From: Bacteroidales bacterium UBA7569
GTDB taxonomy: Bacteria > Bacteroidota > Bacteroidia > Bacteroidales > Paludibacteraceae
Direction of reading: 5' to 3'
Length of the DNA: 64,000 bases
Assembly (NCBI GenBank): GCA_002477945.1
Contig: DLLF01000033.1
Coordinates: 1-64,000 of the forward strand
Positions 55,041 to 62,423 of this stretch are shown here, piece after piece. Each line of letters opens with the position of its first letter. The stretch's first letter is position 1. The position numbers and the translations under genes are program-made. The notes below the pieces were generated by a model. That model saw nothing but the letters and a program-made list of their open reading frames with translations, was not told the origin of the DNA and made no database searches.

Positions 55041-55207
55041 TTTTATTTTCTTGGATCCTGTGCGTATCAACCTGTTTGCCTGTATCTTTTCAGGTATCCC
55101 ATAATTTGACTGTCAGTAAGGATTGATGAAATGGAATGGTATGAATCATTATTTTTCCTTATGTCAGATTATGTCTGACTCAAATGAGTATACTGTGAGG
55201 TTTCTAC

Positions 55208-55251
55208 GACCCCTTAAGCCGACCTGACCGACCCCTCAACGAGATGTCGAT
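55208..55251 (+). repeat. 11-bp-periodic dispersed array, copy F (3 units plus one decayed)
   Basis: GACCCCTTAAG, CCGACCTGACC and GACCCCTCAAC, then GAGATGTCGAT, which keeps the phase but has lost the CCT core. Same orientation as copies A, E and G. Confidence 0.78.
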
Positions 55252-55260
55252 AATATAGAT

Positions 55261-55308
55261 CCCATCCCATCCTTTGGAGGGAATGGGAGATCCAAATTGT
55301 CCAATCGT
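55261..55308 (+). repeat. CCTCC/GGAGG dispersed element, copy 4
   Basis: ATCCTTTGGAGGGAATGGGAG is followed by ATCCAAATTGTCCAATCGTAG. The end closely matches the tail of copy 1 (CTAAATCGTCCAATCGTA at 97-114). Directly follows array F, as copy 1 follows array A. Confidence 0.5.
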
Positions 55309-55419
55309 AGATAATATACTCCATCAACGGTGCTCCCAAGAGCGTCTCGATAAAATAGAGTTAGAGTAAAATCCGAGTGTCAGCGGGTCTGCAACTTTGC
55401 GGCATAGTATCGGTACGTC

Positions 55420-55459
55420 TTCCATTAAGACCGGTTGGATTGAACCGGTCTTAATGGAA
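55420..55459. repeat. perfect 17-bp-stem hairpin
   Basis: TTCCATTAAGACCGGTT (55420-55436) pairs exactly with 55443-55459 around a 6-nt loop GGATTG. It lies about 100 bp after the garK stop on the minus strand. No T-tract follows on either strand, so termination is only one possibility. Confidence 0.85.
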
Positions 55460-55557
55460 CATCTTCTGTACGGCGGCTTTCGTAACATTGGAATTGCTCA
55501 CGGTATGGATTACCACCATTCCCGTTAGTGCCTTGGTTGGTGCGGGAGGCTATGGTG

Positions 55558-56619
55558 TTATGTCCCTTTTCTTGTGATATATTTCTCGACGGAAAGCCCC
55601 CTTGCACAGTTTTTGAGTTGTTTGTATGCGTAAGTTTCTTGCATGATGAGCCGCTTGTCTGTGTCCGATGTGTTAATGCATAGCACATCGGCAAAGCCTG
55701 CAGCGGATAGGTCCTCTTTGTCGCGGACTTCGCCGGCCATGACAACTACCGGCACACTATACTGTTTGGCGTGCTGAAGTACACCGAAAGGAACTTTTCC
55801 CGATAGAGTCTGTTTGTCCGAACGCCCCTCTGCCGTTACAATAAGATCCGCTTCTTTTGCCCGTCTGTCAAAGTCTGAGAGGTGAAGCAGATAGTCAATG
55901 CCGGAATATAGGTGGGCATGAAAGAATGTCAGAAAAGCATAGCCTAATCCTCCTGCCGCTCCTGCGCCTGGAGTGAAGGCATGTTTCTCTCCGTGTAATC
56001 GGGCAAAAGTGCGGAGATAATCATCTAATAACTTCACTTCCTCGGTGTTGGCTCCTTTTTGAGGGGCAAAGACGCAGGCGGCTCCGTCTTTGCCATACAA
56101 GGGATTGTTCACATCGCATAGTATTGTGTATGTACAGTTCAGAAGTTCTCCGAATCCGTTTCCGCCGATGGCTTCTATCATTCCTGCACCCGCATCACAC
56201 GTGGCACTGCCACCCAATCCCACAATGAAATGCCTGTTGCCATCTCTGTAGGCAGCCGATAATTGCTCACCGAGACCGGATGTCGTTGCTCGCATTGGAT
56301 CCCTTTCTTCCTGTGACAATAAAGTTAAACCGCATGTCTCGGCCACTTCTATGACGGCCGTTTTCTTGTCGGGCAGTTGCAGGTATCGGGCCGTGTGTTT
56401 TCTCCTCAACGGGTCGCAGACTGCTGTCGTTTTGTATTCGCCGCCGCATATGGAACGGATAGCCTCCATCGTACCCTCGCCTCCGTCTGCCAACGGCATT
56501 TTCTTGAGGATGAGTTCATGGGAAGCCTGCCACAAACCTTCTGCTATGGCGTTGGCGGCCTGCTGTGCGGAACAACTTCCTTTCAGAGAGTCAGGAACGA
56601 TTAGGATAGAGCGTATCAC
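55558..56619 (-). CDS. garK: glycerate kinase
   Basis: A 353-aa glycerate kinase of the GarK/GlxK family. Blocks: ILIVPDSLKGSCSAQQAANAI, KKMPLADGGEGTMEAI, VIEVAETCGLTLL, FIVGLGGSATCDAGAGMIEA, GAAGGLGYAFLTF and VTAEGRSDKQTLSGKVPFGV. It phosphorylates glycerate, joining sugar-acid or serine-derived carbon to glycolysis. The start overlaps the upstream kinase-like gene by 29 bp, so the pair is co-transcribed. Confidence 0.94.
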   Translation of the reverse strand: MIRSILIVPDSLKGSCSAQQAANAIAEGLWQASHELILKKMPLADGGEGTMEAIRSICGGEYKTTAVCDPLRRKHTARYLQLPDKKTAVIEVAETCGLTLLSQEERDPMRATTSGLGEQLSAAYRDGNRHFIVGLGGSATCDAGAGMIEAIGGNGFGELLNCTYTILCDVNNPLYGKDGAACVFAPQKGANTEEVKLLDDYLRTFARLHGEKHAFTPGAGAAGGLGYAFLTFFHAHLYSGIDYLLHLSDFDRRAKEADLIVTAEGRSDKQTLSGKVPFGVLQHAKQYSVPVVVMAGEVRDKEDLSAAGFADVLCINTSDTDKRLIMQETYAYKQLKNCARGLSVEKYITRKGT

Positions 56620-57160
56620 AAAGATTGCGGATTATTTGGACGGTCGTATCAATGTCTATGGTTGTAGTGTTGATACATAAGTCATAGTTATTGGCTTCTC
56701 CCCATCTTCCGTTGGTATAGAAATTATAATATGCCTCTCTTTGCTTGTCGGTCTTTTCTATCAATTCTTCGGCGTGCTTGGCAGATAAAGAGAGCCTTTT
56801 CTCCAAGCGCTTGACTCTCTCCGCCTTATTGCAGGAGAGAAAGATATTCAGGCAATCTTTCCTGTCGCGGAGAATATAATCCGCACATCTGCCCACAAAA
56901 ATACAATTCCCCGCTGTGGCTAACTTCCGAATAACTTGACTCTGAATTTGAAACAACTCTGGATTACCCCCGCCAAGGGCGTACATGTAAGGATTGTAAA
57001 CCTCGTCTGCTCGGACAAACAAGTTGGCGTCGAAGTTACTTACTCGGGCAGCCTCAAGGAGAAGTTCTTTGTCATAGTATTTTAAAGAAAGAACCGCGGA
57101 AAGAGCCTGACCTACTGCCCGTCCGCCCGCGGCAAGTTCTCTGCCTATGTTGATAATCAT
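56591..57160 (-). CDS. cytidylate-kinase-like family protein
   Basis: A 189-aa P-loop protein of the cytidylate kinase-like (AAA_26) family. The N-terminal GRELAAGGRAVGQALSAVL replaces the classical GxxxxGKS loop, as is usual for the family. YYDKELLLEAA, CIFVGRCADYILRDR and FLSCNKAERVKRLEKR follow. The substrate is unknown. ATG 57160 gives the normal N-terminus (MIINIGREL); the upstream extension is not family-like. Overlaps garK. Confidence 0.85.
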   Translation of the reverse strand: MIINIGRELAAGGRAVGQALSAVLSLKYYDKELLLEAARVSNFDANLFVRADEVYNPYMYALGGGNPELFQIQSQVIRKLATAGNCIFVGRCADYILRDRKDCLNIFLSCNKAERVKRLEKRLSLSAKHAEELIEKTDKQREAYYNFYTNGRWGEANNYDLCINTTTIDIDTTVQIIRNLCDTLYPNRS

Positions 57161-57181
57161 ACGGTTATTATGTAAGGTTAC

Positions 57182-57215
57182 ACTTGCAAAGGTAATATGT
57201 TTTTTGTAATTTCGC
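57182..57215. promoter_or_regulatory. overlapping divergent promoter signals (dacB plus; kinase-like minus)
   Basis: Plus: TTG (57184-57186), a 21-bp spacer and TAATTTCG (57208-57215, one mismatch) ahead of dacB. Minus: TACCTTTG (57194-57187) ahead of the kinase-like gene, without a good -33. Confidence 0.4.
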
Positions 57216-57245
57216 ACTCCCGAACGAAGAATATGAACGAAAGAA

Positions 57246-58667
57246 ATGAATAGAATCACGCTATTAGGTATTGGTTTATTGGTGAACGTGGCTCTGATGG
57301 CTCAAGCGGATCCTGTGCAGAAAATCCTTGCAAATGAATGTACTAAAAATGCCAATGTCAGCATTTGTGTGCAAAATCTTTCTACGGGAAAAACGTTGAC
57401 AACCTGTCGGTCACAGGCAGTGGTACCGCCCGCTTCGGTTATGAAAGTTATCACATCGGCAACAGCGTTGGAAGTGCTTGGCGAAGATTTCCGGTTCTCT
57501 ACATTCTTGGAAACCGACGGGGCAATAGAGAATGGTGTACTCAAAGGCAATCTCTATATACGGGGTACTGGAGATCCTACTCTCGGAAGTATGAAAGTAG
57601 GCAACCGCTCTTTCTTGTATAAATGGGTTCAAGCACTCAAAACGCTCGGGATACGGGAGATTCAAGGTGATGTTATTTCTGATGCATCTTTTTTTGATGG
57701 CGACGCAATCAATCCGCAATGGATATGGGAAGATATAGGTAACTACTATGCACCAGGCATATATGCCCTTCCCTATATGGACAATACCTTGAACGTACAA
57801 CTGCGAAGTGCTGCGGTGGGGAGTGTTGCAGAAGTAGTGAAGACGATCCCGTATATAGAGGGACTTGCTTTCGAGAATCACATACGCTGTACCTCTATCA
57901 CCTATGATGGAGCATACATTCACGGAGTTCCATACAGCAATGTGCGCTATTTGGTAGGGAGCGTTCCGAGCAATCGTGGCATATTTGGCGTCAGAGGAGA
58001 CATTCCAAACCCTCCTCTTTTGCTGGCACAGCACTTCTGCATGCGCTTGCGTGAAGCGGGCATAATGGTACGCGGACATGCTGACTATCAAACAGAAACA
58101 TCCGTTTCGCTACGCACTGCCATTTATACACATTTCTCTGAACCGCTTCTTGATATAATCAAAGAAGTCAATCAACAATCTAACAACTTGTATGCGGAGC
58201 AAGTCTTCCGTTATTTGGGAAGTTTGATATCCACACCTTGCACTATTGCCAATTCAGTTGAAGTGGAACGTAATTGTTGGAGAAACAGGGGGATATTCTT
58301 GAATTCATCGTTCATTATGGACGGCTGCGGCTTGGCTCCGCAAGATGCACTCTCTTCTGAAACATTGGTGCAAGTCCTTTCCTATATGTGGAGGGGAAAT
58401 CACCGCCAGGCGTTTCTCGAATCGCTGCCGGTTGCAGGGAAATCTGGTACGTTGAAGTCATTCCTGTGTGGTACTCCTCTCGAAGGAAAAGTGCTGGCTA
58501 AAAGCGGAACTACCTCGCGCATAAAGAGTTATGCAGGTTATATTTATCTCCCGAACAACCAAACCTTGGCATTTGCAGTCATCGTCAACAATGCAAATTG
58601 CAAACCGAAGGTCGTGCAACATATAATAGAATCATTTCTGATAGATGTTTATCAAGCAAACCGATAG
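57246..58667 (+). CDS. dacB: D-alanyl-D-alanine carboxypeptidase / endopeptidase (PBP4)
   Basis: A 473-aa class C PBP (peptidase S13). Signal peptide RITLLGIGLLVNVALMAQA. Active site: SVMK in PPASVMKVITSATALEVLG, SNN in VNQQSNNLYAEQVF and KSGT in AKSGTTSRIKSYAGY. A long insertion between SxxK and SxN is typical. It trims peptidoglycan crosslinks in the periplasm. The last 23 bp overlap birA. Confidence 0.94.
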   Translation: MNRITLLGIGLLVNVALMAQADPVQKILANECTKNANVSICVQNLSTGKTLTTCRSQAVVPPASVMKVITSATALEVLGEDFRFSTFLETDGAIENGVLKGNLYIRGTGDPTLGSMKVGNRSFLYKWVQALKTLGIREIQGDVISDASFFDGDAINPQWIWEDIGNYYAPGIYALPYMDNTLNVQLRSAAVGSVAEVVKTIPYIEGLAFENHIRCTSITYDGAYIHGVPYSNVRYLVGSVPSNRGIFGVRGDIPNPPLLLAQHFCMRLREAGIMVRGHADYQTETSVSLRTAIYTHFSEPLLDIIKEVNQQSNNLYAEQVFRYLGSLISTPCTIANSVEVERNCWRNRGIFLNSSFIMDGCGLAPQDALSSETLVQVLSYMWRGNHRQAFLESLPVAGKSGTLKSFLCGTPLEGKVLAKSGTTSRIKSYAGYIYLPNNQTLAFAVIVNNANCKPKVVQHIIESFLIDVYQANR

Positions 58668-59409
58668 TACCAATTCTTTGCTGTACAACTTGTCTGTTGC
58701 GCAGAATTTGCAGGAAGGATTTACTATCTATACCGATTTCCAAACGTCTGGTCGTGGGCAGCAGGGTAATTCGTGGGAAAGTGCAGAGGGCCAAAACCTC
58801 CTCTTTTCAACCCTCTTTTGTTTACGTGACCTCCCTATTCAACGGCAATTTCTTTTGTCTGAACTGGTTCCTTTGGCAATAGTGAATGTGTTGGAGCAAT
58901 ACGCGCCGGATATTACTGTCAAGTGGCCCAATGACATCTATTGGAGAGATAATAAACTTGGTGGTATCCTTATTGAGAATTTTCTTCAAGGCGGTTACAT
59001 TGAGAAAAGCATTGTCGGTGTGGGACTGAATATTAACCAGGTTAAATTCCTGAGTAATGCACCAAATCCGGTATCTCTGAAATGCATTCTCGGAAAAGAC
59101 CTCTCACGGGAAAAACTATTACATGAAATTCTCGATGAATTCAAAAATTTACGTCCTCTTTTGCATCAGCCCGAAGTGTTGAAACGACGTTATATGGAGT
59201 GTCTTTACCGCCGTGAGGGCTATTTCCCCTATGTGGAAGTTCCTTGCTCTTCCGAACCTATGCGAATTGCTCAACACGATGTCAACGGTAGTTTTTTGGC
59301 AAAGATTACAGATGTTTCAGAAACGGGATGTTTGGTTCTGCAGGATAAACAAGGAAAACAAAGGACCTACCATTTCAAGGAAGTACGATACATTATCGAT
59401 CCGAGATGA
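58645..59409 (+). CDS. birA: biotin-[acetyl-CoA-carboxylase] ligase
   Basis: A 254-aa biotin protein ligase without the N-terminal DNA-binding domain (group I). The adenylate loop GRGQQGNSWESAEGQNL replaces the usual GRGRxGR form. VKWPNDIYWRDNKLGGILIEN and VGVGLNINQV follow, and a C-terminal SH3-like domain ends the protein. It attaches biotin to carboxylase carriers. It starts inside the end of dacB; its own end overlaps the converging T9SS gene by 17 bp. Confidence 0.93.
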   Translation: MFIKQTDSTNSLLYNLSVAQNLQEGFTIYTDFQTSGRGQQGNSWESAEGQNLLFSTLFCLRDLPIQRQFLLSELVPLAIVNVLEQYAPDITVKWPNDIYWRDNKLGGILIENFLQGGYIEKSIVGVGLNINQVKFLSNAPNPVSLKCILGKDLSREKLLHEILDEFKNLRPLLHQPEVLKRRYMECLYRREGYFPYVEVPCSSEPMRIAQHDVNGSFLAKITDVSETGCLVLQDKQGKQRTYHFKEVRYIIDPR

Positions 59410-60934
59410 CAACAGGAAGACGCTCTCTGATTGTTTTTCCTGTGTTAGGATTGATAAATTCGCATTGCATTACGTATATGCCGATCTCTCCTACATGATT
59501 GTTTGTGAACGTTCCGTCCCAAATCAATACTCCTTCTGTGGATACAACGCTGTTTTTGTAAGGATATGCCACCAAGGTACCCCGTGGAGTAAAGATGCGC
59601 AGGGTGATGGTGTATCCTTCTGTGGGTAGCAGATAATGAATGAGACAAACATCCTCTATGCCGTCACCATTGGGCGAAAAACTCTCTTGTTCAAGCCAAA
59701 CGTGGTGTTCCGTGCCAAGATTTCCGGTATTTGATATATCTCTATATTGCGAGTTTTGTTCTCCCGGTGTCGCATAACCTCTATCTTTGCTTGCAGAATG
59801 CCATGAAGTGGATTCGTCGCTTGGCAGGTTGGGATTAATCTTTTCCAATGAAACGCCCTTTGTCTCGTCTAATAGCGGGTGATGCCATTTCGGGGAATAA
59901 CCTACTGAATCCAACACTACGATACTGTCTTTTCTTTCCGTGGTTTTTATGAGATAAATAGTTGTCCCATTGTTTGACAGTTTCCTTGACCAAGTGCATG
60001 ACCAAATATTATCGCTTTGTATGGTTCCGTGAAAAGCAATGAAGTTGTCTGCGTCTTTGCATAAAACGGCATAGTCATTAGCCTCCATAAATGAGAAAGA
60101 AGGGAATTTGTTGGGTGAAAGAAACTCTCCGTCTTGGTTTTTAGTGGTCAATCCTATTTGTGATAAGTCCGTTGCGAGACTGTCTTTGTTGTAGATCTCT
60201 ATATATTCCTGCCCTCCTTCTGCGGGGTCAAACATGATTTCATTAATAACTAAATCTCCGTCACCTGTTTCCGTCTCTGCCGAATCATCAATATCTCCTT
60301 GTGCGATAATATCATCTGCATAATAGCAGTCGCCTGTCTGTTTCGTGTTTCGTACAAGAATACTGAACCATTCACACCTCCCGATTTTCCCTATAAAACA
60401 TTTGCCTTCCAAGATGTAATCTGCATCTCTCCCAATTACTTTGCTGTATAAATATATTTCGCCCTTTTCATCGATAGAAATTCTAACTTGTACTTTGTTG
60501 TCTTCATTGGATAGTATCTGTTTGCGTTCGTTGTTGGCGATGAGTAGTTTGCGCACATCTCCATGTTGCTGATAGAGGGCGATATTTTTGTCTGCTCCTC
60601 CTGCTTGCACATACAAACCATTACCTTGTACCGGATTTTCTGTGCTGGATACAATGTAAATGCGTATATAGTTGTATGATGAGGGTTCACATGCAATTCT
60701 GCACCAAAACGACCATTCGGCATGCGAATTAACTTTACAGCGGGTGGAGAGATAACTTAGGGCTGCACCATTTGCTTTGGTTTGTAATTGTTTCCATGGG
60801 TTGATGGCAAAGTTCTCATATTGACCTACCCATTGGGGATCATTTGTATAATCACTATCGGTAAAACACTCGGTGAATTGGGCTTGTAAAGATGTACAGA
60901 TTGACAATAGTATAAGTAAAAAGGACTTCTTCAT
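59393..60934 (-). CDS. T9SS-sorted protein with lamin-tail domain
   Basis: A 513-aa exported protein with signal peptide (KKSFLLILLSICTSLQA). The N-terminal half is a lectin-like beta domain. A lamin-tail domain lies at about residues 225-350 (GDLVINEIMFDPAEGGQEYIEIYNK). The C-terminus is a type-B (gliding motility-associated) sorting domain with SFSPNGDGIEDVCLIHY and GVLIWDGTFTNNHVGEIGIY. So it should be exported by T9SS and attached to, or released from, the surface. Binding target unknown. Confidence 0.85.
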   Translation of the reverse strand: MKKSFLLILLSICTSLQAQFTECFTDSDYTNDPQWVGQYENFAINPWKQLQTKANGAALSYLSTRCKVNSHAEWSFWCRIACEPSSYNYIRIYIVSSTENPVQGNGLYVQAGGADKNIALYQQHGDVRKLLIANNERKQILSNEDNKVQVRISIDEKGEIYLYSKVIGRDADYILEGKCFIGKIGRCEWFSILVRNTKQTGDCYYADDIIAQGDIDDSAETETGDGDLVINEIMFDPAEGGQEYIEIYNKDSLATDLSQIGLTTKNQDGEFLSPNKFPSFSFMEANDYAVLCKDADNFIAFHGTIQSDNIWSCTWSRKLSNNGTTIYLIKTTERKDSIVVLDSVGYSPKWHHPLLDETKGVSLEKINPNLPSDESTSWHSASKDRGYATPGEQNSQYRDISNTGNLGTEHHVWLEQESFSPNGDGIEDVCLIHYLLPTEGYTITLRIFTPRGTLVAYPYKNSVVSTEGVLIWDGTFTNNHVGEIGIYVMQCEFINPNTGKTIRERLPVVISDR

Positions 60935-61196
60935 TGTGTGATATTCATGATATTTTTGTTGGAATGAATAAGCATACTGCAAATTTCGATAAAGTTCTTC
61001 ATATTTGCAAATTGCGTTACGCCAATAGCAGGGCAATCCTGTCCTATGGTAACAAAAGGTTGAGTTTGAACGTAATGGAATGGTAGTACTGACGTAGTAT
61101 TTGTTTTATGCCCGAGGTCTTATTCTAATAAGGTACTAAGAAGACCATTCATTAAGGGCTTTCGCTTCTTATTATGTCATGCGTTGTTGTCCCTGC

Positions 61197-61251
61197 CAGA
61201 CTTCAAGGACACCTCAACGAGACCTGAAGCACACCTGAATGAGACCTGAAG
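61197..61251 (+). repeat. 11-bp-periodic dispersed array, copy G (5 units)
   Basis: Five 11-bp units (55 bp): CAGACTTCAAG, GACACCTCAAC, GAGACCTGAAG, CACACCTGAAT and GAGACCTGAAG. Two units are identical. One GG and one TG junction break the GC/CG rule. Confidence 0.85.
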
Positions 61252-61260
61252 CACGATAAA

Positions 61261-61298
61261 AAAGGCTACTACTCTTTCAGAAAGTAGCAGCCTTTATA
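61261..61298 (-). terminator. terminator of the 61316 outer-membrane gene
   Basis: Near-perfect inverted repeat AAAAGGCTACTACT..AGAAAGTAGCAGCCTTTA with a short loop, about 18 bp after the stop on the minus strand and followed by a T-rich run on that strand. Confidence 0.75.
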
Positions 61299-61315
61299 TA
61301 GCAATGAAAATGATT

Positions 61316-62257
61316 TTAGTAATTGCGGTAAATTCCGCGGTATCCGTCTCGGCAGATAACACAAGCCTTTCGTTCCGGCAATTGGAACAATACGGTGAAC
61401 TTAACGCCAACCAGCAGGTTGTTAACGGCTTTGGGCGCGCGGTTTGTTGATAAAACATCGTTCATGCCGATATAGTTCAGGCAGTCATAATCTATCACTG
61501 CATCAGTCCATGTGAAAAATTCTTTCTGCCCGCGTTGATGCAAATCCAATAAGCCATAGTCGGCAAACAAGGCGATGCGGTAGATCGTTTTAGGTTTAGG
61601 TACATCGTACCCCGTCCCTTTGGCAACCAACCCTAAACGCCATCCTATTTCGGCAGAAGCCATTACATTAGGGTTGAATTGTATTTTTCCCTGTTGTGCA
61701 TTAAACTCGGCATTCTCATAGAACCCGTGCTCAGGCATATTGGTGAACTTGTCTATAAAACCGAGTGTCTTCGTGTAGTCGCCAACTGTCCGGACCGTTG
61801 CCTTTACATTGGTGGCGCAATTCACGCTCAAATCAAACTTGGCACCGGCTAAGAAGTAAAAACGTCCGAATTCACCGCCTATCATCAAGGGAACTTGAAT
61901 ACTGGTGTTGGTATATACATCTTTCCTCTTGTTGGTGGAAATGATGAATTCCAAAGGATCTCCTTGTGTGTCAATAGCATTAAATGTCGATTCTCCCCCG
62001 CTTAAATTGAAAGCGGAGTGGGCTATATTTGCAGATAAACCGACTGTAAATAGAAAATGATTGGCATTCAATTCATAACCGACACCCAATCCTCCGCCGA
62101 CACCCATACTCCCATTGGTTGGCATATTGTCCAACTTACTCAAGAGTGATGCTTCTCCCACATTCCCCCACAGCGAAATGTAGTTTTTCACTTGAGCCGT
62201 TGCAATCACACTGTAACACAATAGTAAGCCGATAACTGTGTATAATCTCCTTTTCAT
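61316..62257 (-). CDS. outer-membrane beta-barrel protein
   Basis: A 313-aa exported protein with signal peptide (RRLYTVIGLLLCYSVIATAQ). Beta-rich, with GVGGGLGVGYELNANHFLFTVGLSA, STNKRKDVYTNTSIQVPLMIGGEFGRFYFLAGAKF-type strand pairs and a closing strand NNLLVGVKFTVLFQL. A short Cys-containing tail (ACVICRDGYRGIYRNY) follows the last strand, which is unusual for a barrel. The start was placed at MKRRLYTV (62257); the longer frame to 62389 lacks a signal peptide. Promoter at 62327-62358. Confidence 0.72.
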   Translation of the reverse strand: MKRRLYTVIGLLLCYSVIATAQVKNYISLWGNVGEASLLSKLDNMPTNGSMGVGGGLGVGYELNANHFLFTVGLSANIAHSAFNLSGGESTFNAIDTQGDPLEFIISTNKRKDVYTNTSIQVPLMIGGEFGRFYFLAGAKFDLSVNCATNVKATVRTVGDYTKTLGFIDKFTNMPEHGFYENAEFNAQQGKIQFNPNVMASAEIGWRLGLVAKGTGYDVPKPKTIYRIALFADYGLLDLHQRGQKEFFTWTDAVIDYDCLNYIGMNDVLSTNRAPKAVNNLLVGVKFTVLFQLPERKACVICRDGYRGIYRNY

Positions 62258-62326
62258 GATGCCTTCTTGTTTTCTTCCTTGCATATTTGCAAAACTTACA
62301 CTACCTTTGCGCAAAGTTTCAGTGTA

Positions 62327-62358
62327 CAAAAATACGACAAAAGATTGAAGCAAGCAAA
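62327..62358 (-). promoter_or_regulatory. promoter of the 61316 outer-membrane gene
   Basis: On the minus strand, TTTG (62358-62355), a 20-bp spacer and TATTTTTG (62334-62327). Leader about 63 nt. A plus-strand TACCTTTG at 62302-62309 could serve metG but lacks a spaced -33. Confidence 0.6.
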
Positions 62359-62423
62359 AAAATAGAAGAAAGTCTGCATTTTTGCTCATTTTTTATACCT
62401 TTTGATGCCGCAATCATTCTAAA

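Larger units (their letters stand above)
54973..55557. other. 585-bp convergent intergenic region
   Basis: It holds the uxaA terminator (55011-55040), array F (55208-55251), a CCTCC/GGAGG element (55261-55308) and a 17-bp-stem hairpin (55420-55459). No supported gene. The minus-strand frame at 55425-55745 mostly shadows garK in another frame. Confidence 0.6.
60935..61315. other. intergenic region with array G and a terminator
   Basis: 381 bp between two minus-strand genes. It contains the five-unit 11-bp-periodic array (61197-61251) and a hairpin terminator for the outer-membrane gene (61261-61298). No clear promoter for the T9SS gene was identified and no gene is seen. Confidence 0.55.

Noticed and set aside
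55425..55745. 106-codon minus-strand frame overlapping the garK end
   Set aside because: Another frame of garK continuing through the hairpin; no protein-like conservation visible.
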